From NCBI GenBank assembly GCA_964578535.1, contig CAZODI010000001.1, positions 124,001 to 188,000 on the forward strand: DNA of 64,000 nt, in the 5' to 3' direction. Source of the DNA: PHBD01 sp964578535. Lineage in GTDB: Bacteria; Desulfobacterota; Syntrophia; Syntrophales; PHBD01. Below the pieces are notes generated by a model. It searched no databases and had not been told where the DNA came from. It was given only the letters and a program-made list of their open reading frames with translations. Position 1 is the stretch's first letter. The number at the start of each line of letters is the position of its first letter. Positions 35,238-44,796 of this stretch are shown one piece after another. Both the position numbers and the translations under genes were made by a program.

Positions 35238-36162
35238 ACTTCCGTCGCTCGCCGTCTCGATCGGCGGCCTGAACCTGAGAAACCCGGTCATGCCCGCGTC
35301 GGGCACCTTCGGGTACGGAGAGGAGTATGCCCCCTTCGCGGATCTGAACCGCCTGGGGGCCGTCGTCACCAAGGGTATTTCCCTCCGGCCCCGGGCCGGC
35401 AACCCGCCGCCCCGGATCATGGAGACGCCCGCGGGGATGCTCAACGCCGTGGGGCTGCAGAACGTGGGCGTAAAGGCATTCATCTCGGAAAAGCTCCCTT
35501 ATCTCAAGAAGTTCGACGTCCCCGTCATCGTCAACATCTTTGGAGAAGCCGTCGACGAATACGCCGCCGTGGCGGAGGCCCTGAGCCGGGCCGGCGGCGT
35601 GCACGCCCTGGAGGTGAACATCTCCTGCCCCAACGTGAAGAAGGGCGGGATCGCCTTCGGGGCGCGGCCGGAGTCCGCGGCGGAGGTGACGGCGGCGGTC
35701 CGGGGAAGCACGGACCTGCCGGTGATCGTGAAGCTCACCCCCAACGTCACAGATATCGTCGAGATCGCCCTCGCCGCCGAATCCGCCGGAGCCCATGCCC
35801 TCTCGCTCATCAACACCCTCCTGGGCATGTCCGTGGACGTGGAGCGGCGCGTTCCCCATCTCGCGAATGTCACCGGAGGGCTCTCCGGACCGGCCGTGCG
35901 GCCCGTGGCGGTGCGCATGGTCTGGCAGGTCGCCGGCCGGGTGAAGGTCCCCGTCATCGGGGTCGGCGGCATCGCCGATGCAGCCGGCGCCCTGGAATTC
36001 CTCATCGCCGGGGCCTCCGCCGTCCAGGTGGGGACGGGGCAGTTCATGAATCCCCGGACCATCCTCGACGTCATCGAGGGGATCGGGGCCTACCTTGTGC
36101 GGCACGGCATGAAGGATGTCCGGGATCTGGTCGGCTCGCTCACGTGCAACAACGTACGGTAA
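35218..36162 (+). CDS. pyrD: Dihydroorotate dehydrogenase B catalytic subunit PyrD
   Basis: This FMN TIM-barrel enzyme oxidises dihydroorotate to orotate in pyrimidine synthesis. GLNLRNPVMPASGTFGYGEE is the class 1 N-terminus. MLNAVGLQNVGV and VNISCPNVKKGG (with the Cys used as base in class 1B) are followed by VKLTPNVTDI and GVGGIADAAGALEFLIAGAS (FMN phosphate site). The pairing with PyrK makes it the NAD-dependent class 1B form. It ends 10 bp before a DUF4384 gene. Confidence 0.95.
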   Translation: MNSTGNRLPSLAVSIGGLNLRNPVMPASGTFGYGEEYAPFADLNRLGAVVTKGISLRPRAGNPPPRIMETPAGMLNAVGLQNVGVKAFISEKLPYLKKFDVPVIVNIFGEAVDEYAAVAEALSRAGGVHALEVNISCPNVKKGGIAFGARPESAAEVTAAVRGSTDLPVIVKLTPNVTDIVEIALAAESAGAHALSLINTLLGMSVDVERRVPHLANVTGGLSGPAVRPVAVRMVWQVAGRVKVPVIGVGGIADAAGALEFLIAGASAVQVGTGQFMNPRTILDVIEGIGAYLVRHGMKDVRDLVGSLTCNNVR

Positions 36163-36172
36163 GGAGAACGTC

Positions 36173-37045
36173 ATGAAGAAAGCAATCCTGTTGGCTGCAG
36201 TCCTGCTCCTGGCGGCCCTGCCGGCGTTCGCCGCCTCCTCCGCCATCACCGAGGCGGAGGGCTACTCCTGCATGGGCTATGACAAGTCCCGGAAGGCCAC
36301 GGAAGACGACGCGCTGGCCAATGCCCGGCGGCAGGCGCTGGAGTACGCCGCGACGTACGTGAAGAGCGAGACGAAAGTCGAGGATGCGACGGTCCTCAAG
36401 GACCTTATCGAGGCCTATGCCAACGGCACCGTCCGGATCCTCCAGGAACTCCAGCGGACCTGGTACACCGATCCCAAGACCGGAGAGTGCTTCCGGATCC
36501 GGGTCAAGGCCGAGATCCTTCCCGACACGAAGGCCATGGACCGGGTCGCCGCAAAGCCCGCCCTGGCGGATGACCCCGGAGCCCCGCTGAACGTTCGCGT
36601 CTGGACGGACAGGCAGACGTACCGGCAATCGGAGCAGATCCGGATTTTCCTGAAGGGGAACCGGCCGTTCTTCGCCCGGGTGATCTACCGCGACACGAAG
36701 GGGCAGATCCTCCAGTTGCTTCCGAATCCCTACCGGTCGGACAACTATTTCCAGGGTGGCGTGGTCTACGAGATCCCGTCCGGAAACGACCGGTTCCAGC
36801 TCGAAGTGGTCCCGCCCTTCGGTGAGGAGAAGATCATGGTGTACGCCAGTTCCTCTCCCATCGGCGACCTCCAGCTCGAGGCGGCGGGCGGAGTCTATGA
36901 GGTGCGGACGAAGGCGGCGGACATGGATGTAAAGGTCCGGGGAGTGAGTGTGGTCAAAGCGCCCGTGAAGAACGCAAAGCCGGACGGGCCGGTCCCCGGG
37001 GCGGGCTTTTTCGAGACCTCGGCGACGCTGCGGACGAGCCGCTGA
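36173..37045 (+). CDS. Exported protein with LPP20-like and DUF4384 domains
   Basis: A signal peptide (MKKAILLAAVLLLAALPAFA) is followed by a region, residues about 25-125, in which conserved DALANARRQALEYAA and FRIRVKAEIL segments resemble the LPP20/FlgO-type fold. The second half, LNVRVWTDRQTYRQSEQI to residue about 240, with GQILQLLPNPYRSDNYFQGG, is typical of DUF4384. Such proteins occur in the periplasm or outer membrane; the function is unknown. GGAG precedes ATG 36173, 10 bp after pyrD. Confidence 0.75.
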   Translation: MKKAILLAAVLLLAALPAFAASSAITEAEGYSCMGYDKSRKATEDDALANARRQALEYAATYVKSETKVEDATVLKDLIEAYANGTVRILQELQRTWYTDPKTGECFRIRVKAEILPDTKAMDRVAAKPALADDPGAPLNVRVWTDRQTYRQSEQIRIFLKGNRPFFARVIYRDTKGQILQLLPNPYRSDNYFQGGVVYEIPSGNDRFQLEVVPPFGEEKIMVYASSSPIGDLQLEAAGGVYEVRTKAADMDVKVRGVSVVKAPVKNAKPDGPVPGAGFFETSATLRTSR

Positions 37046-37062
37046 ACGAAAGGGGGAGGGCC

Positions 37063-37746
37063 ATGGGCAGGGCGGAGGCCGTCTGGGACGGCATCTGGCT
37101 CGTGGGGGGACCGGACGTCTCCCGGTCCGACGACGCCACGGTGTTCGTCATCGATTTCCACGGGGAGCTGGTCATGATCGACTCCGGGGCTGGCGGCAGC
37201 TCGAAAGCCCTCCTGCGGAACATCGAGGAGGCGGGGCTGGATCCCAAGGCCATCTCCACCCTGATCCTGACCCACTGCCACATCGACCACATCGGGTCGG
37301 CACCCTTCTTCCGCGACCGGTTCGGCTGCCGGATCCTGATCCACGAACTGGACGCGGAGGCGATCGAGGCGGGGGACCCCGTCCGGACGGCGGCCAACTG
37401 GTACGAGACGGACTTCCCGCCCACCCGGGTGGACCGGCGCCTCAAGGGGGAGGAGGAGATCCTGGCCTTCGGCGACGAGGAGCTGCACTGCCTTCACACG
37501 CCGGGCCACACGCCCGGCTCCATCGTGGTCTGGCTCGACCGGAACGGGAAGCGGATTCTTTTCGGGCAGGACATCCACGGCCCCTTCATGTCGGCCTTCC
37601 GCTCCAACATCAGCGACTGGCGGGCCTCCATGAAGAAGATCCTGGCTTTGGAGCCGGACATTCTCTGCGAGGGGCACTTCGGAATCTTCGAGCCGAAGGA
37701 ACAGGCCGCCGCCTACATCCACCGCTACCTGCGCATGAACGGCTGA
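37063..37746 (+). CDS. MBL-fold metallo-hydrolase
   Basis: The 227-residue protein has the metallo-beta-lactamase ligands LTHCHIDHIGSAPFF, CLHTPGHTPGSIVVW, FGQDIHGP and EGHFGIF. ATVFVIDFHGELVMIDSGAG is the first beta strand pair. It is not closely like the 4.1 kb homologue. Substrate unknown; glyoxalase II-like or a lactonase are the general options. It lies in a same-strand run from pyrK to the PsiE gene. Confidence 0.88.
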   Translation: MGRAEAVWDGIWLVGGPDVSRSDDATVFVIDFHGELVMIDSGAGGSSKALLRNIEEAGLDPKAISTLILTHCHIDHIGSAPFFRDRFGCRILIHELDAEAIEAGDPVRTAANWYETDFPPTRVDRRLKGEEEILAFGDEELHCLHTPGHTPGSIVVWLDRNGKRILFGQDIHGPFMSAFRSNISDWRASMKKILALEPDILCEGHFGIFEPKEQAAAYIHRYLRMNG

Positions 37747-37759
37747 CGCGGAGGCTCCC

Positions 37760-38215
37760 GTGAAGACACTGAAACAGTTCGAGAAGGCCACGGTTTACGC
37801 CCTCATCGGCATGATGGCCCTGACGGTCTTCCTGGCAACCGTCGAGGTGGCCTGGCTCCTGGTCCGGGATATTTTCAGTCCTCCCCTTTTCCTCCTGGAG
37901 ATCGACGAACTCCTGGAGATCTTCGGCATGTTTCTCCTGGTTCTCATCGGGCTGGAGCTCATTCACACCCTCAAGAGTTACCTCTCCGCCGAGCCGGTCC
38001 ACCTGGAAGTCGTCCTGATGCTGGCGATCATCGCGGTGGCCCGGAAGGTGATCGTTCTGGACGTGAAGGAGGCCTCCGGCATGACCCTGGTCGGGATCGC
38101 CGCCATCGTCCTCGCCCTGTCCATCGGGTACTATCTTGTGACCTGCGGGGTGAAGCAGCGGATGGCCGCCTGTGCCGCTGCAAGGGAAGCCGGAAAGCCG
38201 GAAGACGGAGCATGA
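37760..38215 (+). CDS. PsiE-family membrane protein
   Basis: Four hydrophobic segments over 151 residues (ALIGMMALTVFLATVEVAWL first), with FLLEIDELLEIFGMFLLVLI, LIHTLKSYL and VHLEVVLMLAIIAVARKVIV, match the phosphate-starvation-inducible E family. The role of PsiE is unknown. It lies 13 bp after the MBL gene and is convergent with the HD-GYP gene, 12 bp apart, with no terminator visible. Confidence 0.8.
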   Translation: MKTLKQFEKATVYALIGMMALTVFLATVEVAWLLVRDIFSPPLFLLEIDELLEIFGMFLLVLIGLELIHTLKSYLSAEPVHLEVVLMLAIIAVARKVIVLDVKEASGMTLVGIAAIVLALSIGYYLVTCGVKQRMAACAAAREAGKPEDGA

Positions 38216-38227
38216 AAAGGTCTTGCG

Positions 38228-39376
38228 TCACTCAACCGGTTTCCGGACCAGTTCGAGGAAGCGGTCAACCAGGTAGGGGTTAAAGGTCGTTCCCTTTTCC
38301 TTGATCAGGATCTGCTCGATCTTTTCCTGCGGCATCGGGTCGCGGTAGGGCCGGGCCGTCCGGAGGGCGTCGAAGACGTCGGCAACCGAGATCATCTGGC
38401 TGACGATGTTGGTCCTCCAGTTCTGTTTCAAATGGGGATAGCCGGTGCCGTCGAACTTGATGTGATGCTCCATGGCGGCCAGGACGGCGAGGTTGGTCAC
38501 CCCCTTGATCTTCATCAGGTACATGGCCCCGTTGATGGTGTGGTTTTCCATGACGGCCCGTTCTTCCGAGGTCAGGCTCCCCGGTTTCATAAGGATCTCT
38601 TCCGGCGTGGTGATCTTGCCGATATCGTGCAGGGTGGCGGCCACCCCGATGTTCTTCAGGTGAGGGGCTTTGAATCCCACGTACTCCGCAAGGTACATGG
38701 TCAGGATCCCCACGTTTGCCGTGTGGGTGAAGGTGTACTCGTCGCTGGACTTGAGTTCCGAGAGGAGCTTCAGGGGGTTCACTTCCTTGCGGAGACCGTC
38801 CATGAAGTTGACGACCATGTCGTCCACCCGATCCATGTCCAGGTTGCTTCCCTTGGCGATGCTGCGGTAGATGTTGCGGACGAGCTGGTCCGGGGTCTCG
38901 ATCTCCAGCTCGACGAATTCGTCGAGGTCCAGCTCGGAAGAGACGATGCCGGTCCCGTCATCGACTTCTCCCTTTTCCGCTTCTTTCAGCTTGATCTTCC
39001 CGATGCGGATCTGGGGCAGGGAGTGAACGGATTTTGCCTCCGGATCCGACAGATTGCGCACGAATGTCTCCAACTGGGAGAGCGGGAGTCCCCGGACAAA
39101 GGTGATCCGCTCGACGGACCGTTTCCTGAGGATGCGGATCAGCGCGGCTTCCGTCGCCCCCGCCAGCAGGAGGGGCCGGTTGTCGACGGTGAGGTGCTCC
39201 CCCAGGAGCAGGATGGTCGTGTCCAGCCGGATGCTCATGAGATATTTGAAGTGCTCGTAGGCGCCCTGGATATGCGAGAGAACCAGAGGGTGGTCCGACG
39301 GATAGATACCGGAGTTCTGGACGGCAGCTGTCAGCTGTGTAACCGCTTCGCCGATGGAATCCTGGTATGTCGCCAT
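38228..39376 (-). CDS. HD-GYP c-di-GMP phosphodiesterase-like protein
   Basis: The C-terminal half is a complete HD-GYP domain: FTHTANVGILTMYLAEYVG, ATLHDIGKITTPEEIL (HD), MENHTINGAMYL, AAMEHHIKFDGTGYP (HHxKxDGxGYP) and MISVADVFDAL. The metal ligands are intact, so c-di-GMP hydrolysis is plausible. The N-terminal about 140 residues (NSGIYPSDHPLVLSHIQGAY, then LLLGEHLTVDNRPLL) form a separate domain that resembles the start of the next protein upstream. No membrane segment is present. It is probably co-transcribed with the HEAT-repeat gene 82 bp before it. Confidence 0.92.
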   Translation of the reverse strand: MATYQDSIGEAVTQLTAAVQNSGIYPSDHPLVLSHIQGAYEHFKYLMSIRLDTTILLLGEHLTVDNRPLLLAGATEAALIRILRKRSVERITFVRGLPLSQLETFVRNLSDPEAKSVHSLPQIRIGKIKLKEAEKGEVDDGTGIVSSELDLDEFVELEIETPDQLVRNIYRSIAKGSNLDMDRVDDMVVNFMDGLRKEVNPLKLLSELKSSDEYTFTHTANVGILTMYLAEYVGFKAPHLKNIGVAATLHDIGKITTPEEILMKPGSLTSEERAVMENHTINGAMYLMKIKGVTNLAVLAAMEHHIKFDGTGYPHLKQNWRTNIVSQMISVADVFDALRTARPYRDPMPQEKIEQILIKEKGTTFNPYLVDRFLELVRKPVE

Positions 39377-39458
39377 GGGTCAAGACCTCCGACGTGTCTC
39401 CGGCTTCTGCCGGCCGTCCATTGTCGATGACGACCGGGCCCGGTCTTCCGGTTCATTC

Positions 39459-41588
39459 TTATCCAGCTGAGGGGAGCGTCTCCCGGATCAGGCGTTTCAT
39501 GCGGCCCAGCCGGCGCGGCGAAAGCGTCCAGCGGATCTTCACGAGGCCTTCCATGTGGGGGATGACCGCGGGATCCCGGCTGGCGGCGATTTCCCGGATG
39601 ATCCATTCGTTCCGGACGGCATCTTCCTCCCGGATCAGAAAAGTCTTCACAAGCGCCAGCACATCGCCGATCATGTCCCAGATCCGATGCCGGCCGATCA
39701 GGCTTATGATCCCCGCCTTTTCCTCCCAGTTCTCCCTCCTGATTCCGTCCCGCAGGAGATCCGTCGCCAGAGGATCCTTGAACTGCAGGAGCGTCTCCAG
39801 CACTTCCATCCTGACGTCCCAGCTGCCCTGGTCATACAGCTCCTTCAGGGCCTTGGAGACATTGTAGTGCGCTGTGTCCCGGATGAACGTCAACAGGCGC
39901 GAGATTCCCAGCGAGTCCTGTCCCTTCAGCCTTCGGTAGGCCTCATCGCCGGCCGCCTTCCCGTAACTGTTGAGGATGCCGAGAAAGAAGGGCGAGGGGG
40001 TGAACGAGCGGTCCAGGTACAGGTCGAAGAGCCAGGGCAGGGTATCTTCCCCGCAGGCCTTGAGATACGCCTTCAGGGCATCGGATTGTCCTATGTCGAC
40101 CTGCAGGAACGGCTCCACGAGGGACATCATCCGGCGGCTGGTGAAGGCCTTGATAGTCCAGAGAGCCCTCTGGCGCACGGACTCCGACGGCTTCGTCCGG
40201 GTATGCGTCTGCAGGGTCTCCAGGACTTCGGTCAGGAGGGAAAACCGTCCCGCGCTGACGAGCCCCATGGCGGAATTCACCAGGTGTTCGCTCAACAGGC
40301 GATATTCCTCGTCCGAGATTTCCTCTTCCATCATGACGAGGCTGAAATAGGTGATGCGATACTGGATCTCGTCATCCTGCAGGGATTGGAGGTGCCACCG
40401 GAGAGGAAACGCTTCTTCCTCGGATGCAGTTGTCCCGGGGGTTTCCGCGGCATCCCGCAGCAGATTCTCGTATTCCACCGGAACGTACTTCTCGTAGTTT
40501 TCCCGCTTGATCAGGTCCCGAACGCTTCCCACCGAGAAGTCCTCTTCGGGGGTGACGCCCGTGGCCGCTATTTCCTGGCGGTGAACGGTGGTCATTTTCT
40601 GCATCAGGAGAATCAGGGTGGGGGAGATCCGGTTCTTTCGCTCCTGGTTGAGCTGGATGATCTGCTGGAAAACGTCCTTTGGAAAACACTTGAGGTTTTC
40701 GAGCTCCAGCACCGTCTCCGGCTGCAGGCAGACCTGGCGCTCCAGGGAATCCAGGAGCTGCGCCCTCAACTCCGGGGTCAGGCTCTTCAGCATGTTGCTG
40801 ATATTCGCCAGGGCCTCGAAGCGGATGGCCGAGCCGGCATTTCCATGGCGCAGGTCCAGGAAGTACTCGCGGACGAGTTTTTCATAGCTGTCGACGGCCC
40901 CTTGCCACAGGTCCGGTCTTTCGTTGAGGGCGCGTGCCTGGAAAGAGGGATCCAGGAACGGTGAAAGGGCGGGATCGGCGATCGTCAGCGAGAGCTCCTT
41001 GGAGCGCGCCAGGAAGTCGAGCCAGAAGTCTCCCTTCTTGTTTTCCTTGTTCTCCGGTGTGAAGAAGATCTCCCGTTCGTCGGTGATCTGAAAGTCATCC
41101 GCGTCCAGGGACTTGACGCGGATGCGTGTAATCCCGGCCTGGGCGATGGCGCGAGGCACCGTTGTCTTCATCCACACGTCCGACGGCTTCTGGGCGAGGA
41201 ACTTGTGGAAATCGACGATCTCCTGCTTGTTCACGCCGGCCATGAAGCTGAGCGAGACCAGGCGGAAAGAGGAGAGCGTCCGGAGATAGTCCCGAACGGA
41301 GGAATTGTTCGGATCGAGAGGGATCTCGCCCGATGCCATCATGGGCCCGTCGATGATGAAGTTGAGCTCCATCCTCCCTTGGAGTGATTTCTGGAGGAGG
41401 TCGCCGGCCTGATCCGTGGCTTCCTGGATTCTCACATGGCCGGGCGGGTACATGTTGAGGCTGAGCCGGAGCAGGTTCAGCGCCGTGACCAGAGCGGAGA
41501 GCCGCTGTGAAACCATGAGCGCGGTTTCGGGTGCCGGACGATCCAGACCTGGCCTGGCATTCTGTTCCAAGGGGATAGTTCCATTCAT
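39459..41588 (-). CDS. HEAT-repeat-like protein with an HD-GYP-associated N-terminal domain
   Basis: The 709-residue soluble protein has an N-terminal domain (LRLSLNMYPPGHVRIQEATD, MELNFIIDGPMMASGEIPLD) that parallels the N-terminus of the downstream HD-GYP protein in length and motif order. The rest is alpha-helical with degenerate HEAT/armadillo character, such as YDQGSWDVRMEVLETLLQFK followed by DPLATDLLRDGIRR, and GLVKIRWTLSPRRLGRMKRL near the end. No catalytic motif is evident; a scaffold or c-di-GMP signalling partner is only an inference from operon context. Confidence 0.7.
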   Translation of the reverse strand: MNGTIPLEQNARPGLDRPAPETALMVSQRLSALVTALNLLRLSLNMYPPGHVRIQEATDQAGDLLQKSLQGRMELNFIIDGPMMASGEIPLDPNNSSVRDYLRTLSSFRLVSLSFMAGVNKQEIVDFHKFLAQKPSDVWMKTTVPRAIAQAGITRIRVKSLDADDFQITDEREIFFTPENKENKKGDFWLDFLARSKELSLTIADPALSPFLDPSFQARALNERPDLWQGAVDSYEKLVREYFLDLRHGNAGSAIRFEALANISNMLKSLTPELRAQLLDSLERQVCLQPETVLELENLKCFPKDVFQQIIQLNQERKNRISPTLILLMQKMTTVHRQEIAATGVTPEEDFSVGSVRDLIKRENYEKYVPVEYENLLRDAAETPGTTASEEEAFPLRWHLQSLQDDEIQYRITYFSLVMMEEEISDEEYRLLSEHLVNSAMGLVSAGRFSLLTEVLETLQTHTRTKPSESVRQRALWTIKAFTSRRMMSLVEPFLQVDIGQSDALKAYLKACGEDTLPWLFDLYLDRSFTPSPFFLGILNSYGKAAGDEAYRRLKGQDSLGISRLLTFIRDTAHYNVSKALKELYDQGSWDVRMEVLETLLQFKDPLATDLLRDGIRRENWEEKAGIISLIGRHRIWDMIGDVLALVKTFLIREEDAVRNEWIIREIAASRDPAVIPHMEGLVKIRWTLSPRRLGRMKRLIRETLPSAG

Positions 41589-41716
41589 ATCGTCTGTGCA
41601 TTTACGCGAGAAGCCCCTGGGGAGTCAAGTCGCCTTTTGAAATCAAAGGTTTCAGCCGTTAGTGCCGGCGGAGTCCGGTGGAAGGGACGGGAATCGCCGT
41701 TGTTAATTGCTCGGCC

Positions 41717-43171
41717 TCAGCAAGATTCCAGCCGGTCCTTCTCCCGGTAGCCCTCCAGGAGGAGGGTGCAGACGTTTTGGACTCGTCTGCCGGTGTGCTC
41801 TCTCAGGTGAAACTCGCAGAAGGGGCAGACGCTGACCACCAAGCCTGCTCCGGTTTTTTCGATCTCCTCACGGCGCTTCTTGGCCAGGGCCTTCGCCTCT
41901 TCAGGAAACGCCGCCCGGACGCCGCCCCCGGAGCCGCAGCACCAGGCGGGCATCTCCACGAGCTCCGCCGCCTGCCGGATCAGCGCCCTCGGCTCTTCCC
42001 GGACCCCCTGGCCGCGGAGCAGGTGGCAGGGATCGTGGTACGTCACCTTTACGGGCAGCCGGGCCGGGGGCTCGATTCCCTGCCGCACCAGGAGTTGGGT
42101 GATGTCCAGGACCTCGAACGGCGTCTCGTAGTCGTTTTTCAGCGTGGTCCCGCAACCGGCGCACATAGTGACGACCGCGTCGACGCCGAGCCTTGCAAAG
42201 ATCCCGATGTTTTTTTCCTTCAGGCCTGCGACCAGATCCGTCTGTCCCGTCCGGATCAGCGGCGAGCCGCAGCAGACCTGGTCCTTCGGGATGACCACCC
42301 GGATGCCGTTGCGCCGCATGACCTCCACGGCGTCGAGGGCGGTCTCGGGCATCACCAGGTCGTACAGGCAGCCCGTGAAGAGGGCGACGGTGCAGCGGGC
42401 GGCGGTCTCCGGCTCGACCACTTCGGGGACGCGCTCCAGGAAACGGGAGCCCGGGAACGAGATGCTCCGGCCGGTCTCCCGGACGAGCCGGGCGAATTCG
42501 AGGTGCTTCGGAAACGTAACGCCCTGCTCGACGGCCAGGGCGCGCAATGTCTCGATCGCCAGGGCGGGGGTCGCGATCTCCTCGGGGCAGGCGGTCCGGC
42601 AGGCCTGGCAGGAGGTGCAGTGAAAGAGCCCGGCCTCCACGGCCTCGGGAATGCGGTCCCCGGCGTCGCGAGGATCGAGGGCGAGGCGCATCTTCTGCCG
42701 CATGGCCGTCGGCCCGGCGTATTCCGCCACGTCCAGCATCGGGCAGACGGAGACGCAGGAGAAGCACTGCAGGCAGTGGCGGAGCGGCTTGATGGATTCC
42801 GTTTCCTCCCTCGTTGGTGCATCCGCATCCCCGCGGGGCGCGAAGGAGGCGACAGATTCCAGAAGCGGCGCCAGGTCTGTGACGAGGTCCTTGATCACGG
42901 GCAGCCGGAGCGGCTCCACGACCATGCCGTCGATCGCCTCCTCCTTGCAGGCCAGGACGGGCTCGCCGTTCACCCGGACGGCGCAGCTTCCGCACTGTCC
43001 CACGTTGCAGGAATGGCGATAGGAGAGCGTCGGGTCGATATCGTCGCGGACGGCCTGGAGGGCGTTGAGGACCCGCGCGCCCTCGTTGATCGCCACGGTG
43101 CAGGATTCGAGCCGCGGGCAGTCGTCCAACTCCGGGTCGAACCGGGAGATCGTGAGGCGGACGGTCTTCAT
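41717..43171 (-). CDS. tfrB: Thiol:fumarate reductase-like iron-sulfur subunit (SdhB/GlpC-type fusion, TfrB)
   Basis: The N-terminal half is a succinate dehydrogenase/fumarate reductase iron-sulfur protein: a 2Fe-2S motif (YRHSCNVGQCGSCAVRVNGE) and two 4Fe-4S motifs (CLQCFSCVSVCP, CTSCQACRTACP). The C-terminal half has two CCG domains, with CCGSPLIRTGQTD/CAGCGTTLK and CCGSGGGVRAAF/CPFCEFH, as in heterodisulfide reductase HdrB and GlpC. This fusion is the TfrB architecture, in methanogens the CoM/CoB-thiol:fumarate reductase; in a bacterium the thiol or electron partner is unknown. Its ATG overlaps the tfrA stop by four bases. Confidence 0.88.
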   Translation of the reverse strand: MKTVRLTISRFDPELDDCPRLESCTVAINEGARVLNALQAVRDDIDPTLSYRHSCNVGQCGSCAVRVNGEPVLACKEEAIDGMVVEPLRLPVIKDLVTDLAPLLESVASFAPRGDADAPTREETESIKPLRHCLQCFSCVSVCPMLDVAEYAGPTAMRQKMRLALDPRDAGDRIPEAVEAGLFHCTSCQACRTACPEEIATPALAIETLRALAVEQGVTFPKHLEFARLVRETGRSISFPGSRFLERVPEVVEPETAARCTVALFTGCLYDLVMPETALDAVEVMRRNGIRVVIPKDQVCCGSPLIRTGQTDLVAGLKEKNIGIFARLGVDAVVTMCAGCGTTLKNDYETPFEVLDITQLLVRQGIEPPARLPVKVTYHDPCHLLRGQGVREEPRALIRQAAELVEMPAWCCGSGGGVRAAFPEEAKALAKKRREEIEKTGAGLVVSVCPFCEFHLREHTGRRVQNVCTLLLEGYREKDRLESC

Positions 43172-44796
43172 GATCGGTCCCTCCTCTCGATCCCCTCCCG
43201 GGACAGCGAAAGGAAGGTGTGTCCGAAGGGCGACGGCTCATCGTTCCGCGGCGCGTCGGCGTCCGTTCTCATGTGCGCTCCCCGGGATTCCCTCCGCAGA
43301 AGGGCGGCCCGGCAGACGAGCATGGCCGTCGTGCAGGCGTTCCGGACGGAGCAGCAGTCGGCCAGATTCCGGGGCGCCGCGGCCCGGAGCCGCTCCCGGG
43401 AAAGCCCGTCGATCTCTAGGAGCGCCTTTTTCAGGCCGGCCTCATTCCGGAAGATCCTGGCGCCTTCCCTCATGATCTCATGAAGTTTCTTGAGCAAAGC
43501 GTAAGGGTTCGCGTCGCCCGTCCGAAAGGCGTCCAGCCTTCTCCGCTGGTCGTCCACCTGCTTGTCCGGGATGGAGGATGCCCGGGGCTTTGCCTTTCCC
43601 GCCGCCTCGCCCGCGATGGCCCCGAAGACCTGGGTCTCGGCGAGGGCGTTTCCCCCGAGGCGGTTCGCCCCGTGGACGCCGCCCGCCGTCTCGCCGCAGG
43701 CGTAGAGCCCCTCGACGGTCGTCCGGCAGGTGAGGGGATCGATTCGCAGGCCGCCCATGACGTGGTGCGCCGCCGGCGCGACCTCCACGGGCCCGCGCCG
43801 GATGTCGATGCCGAAGCGGAGGCACTGCTCCAGCATCACGGGCAGGCGCTCCTCGATCACCGCCGGCCCCAGGCGGGAGACGTCGAGATACACGCCGCCG
43901 TTTGCCGTCCCTCTTCCCTCCTGGATCTCCGTGACAATTGCCCGGGACAGGACGTCCCGGGGGGCAAGCTCCATGCGTACGGGGTCGTAGCGCACTATGA
44001 AGCGCTCTCCCAACCGGTTCAGCAGGATTCCTCCCTCGCCCCGGGCCGCCTCCGTAATCAGCCTCCCCTTTGCGTCAGGGGGATGGACGGCCCCGGTGGG
44101 GTGGAACTGCACCATCTCCATGTCGATCAGCTCCGCGCCGGCCTTGTAGCCCAGGGCGTAGCCCTCGCCGGTGCCGCTCGCCGAATTCGTCGAAGAGGCG
44201 TAGATTTTCGCGCCTCCGCCCGCCGCCAGGATCACGCTGTCAGACCGGAACAGGAGGAGCCCGCCGCTGTGGTCCAGGGCGAGGGCTCCCGTCACGGAGC
44301 CGTTACGTTTCAGGAGGGCGATGGCGGATGTCTCGTGAAACACCCGGACCGGGGTCGAGCGGAGCCATTCCATCAGGGTGGTCATGATCTCGTGGCCTGT
44401 GCGGTCGCCGGCGTAGCAGGTCCGGGGGAACTTCTGGCCGCCGAAATAGCGCTGGGCGACCTTGCCCTCTTCCGTGACATCGAAAACGGCCCCCCGGCGC
44501 AGCAGGTCCCGGAGGCGCTCCGGGGCATTTCGGACCAGCGTCTGCGCGAGAACCGGATCATTCAGGAAGGCGCCGCTCTCGAGGGTCTCCCGGAGATGGT
44601 CCTCAACGGAGTCCTGCTCCCGGAGGACCGCGTTGTACCCCCCTTCGGCCATGGGGGTGCAGCCGCCCTTGCCGGCGATGGCCTTCGAGAGCAGCACGGT
44701 CTCGCCGTACCGGGACGCCTCGATGGCCGCCCGGACCCCGGCGCCGCCGGCCCCGATCACGAGAACGTGGCAGTCTATCGTCTCCGGTGAGGTCAA
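43168..44796 (-). CDS. tfrA: FAD-dependent fumarate reductase/succinate dehydrogenase-type subunit (TfrA-like)
   Basis: The flavoprotein has LVIGAGGAGVRAAIEASRYG (dinucleotide fold), MEMVQFHPTGAVHPPDAKGR (dicarboxylate site), EAARGEGGILLNRLGERF and GVHGANRLGGNALAETQVFG. Where SdhA/FrdA bind FAD through His in SHTVAAQGG, this protein has GCTPMAEGG, so the flavin is probably not covalently bound, as in TfrA. The start is a TTG at 44796: it overlaps the YkgJ stop as TTGA, with AGGAGG upstream. 542 residues. With TfrB it would reduce fumarate, or oxidise succinate, in the cytoplasm. Confidence 0.87.
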   Translation of the reverse strand: MTSPETIDCHVLVIGAGGAGVRAAIEASRYGETVLLSKAIAGKGGCTPMAEGGYNAVLREQDSVEDHLRETLESGAFLNDPVLAQTLVRNAPERLRDLLRRGAVFDVTEEGKVAQRYFGGQKFPRTCYAGDRTGHEIMTTLMEWLRSTPVRVFHETSAIALLKRNGSVTGALALDHSGGLLLFRSDSVILAAGGGAKIYASSTNSASGTGEGYALGYKAGAELIDMEMVQFHPTGAVHPPDAKGRLITEAARGEGGILLNRLGERFIVRYDPVRMELAPRDVLSRAIVTEIQEGRGTANGGVYLDVSRLGPAVIEERLPVMLEQCLRFGIDIRRGPVEVAPAAHHVMGGLRIDPLTCRTTVEGLYACGETAGGVHGANRLGGNALAETQVFGAIAGEAAGKAKPRASSIPDKQVDDQRRRLDAFRTGDANPYALLKKLHEIMREGARIFRNEAGLKKALLEIDGLSRERLRAAAPRNLADCCSVRNACTTAMLVCRAALLRRESRGAHMRTDADAPRNDEPSPFGHTFLSLSREGIERRDRS

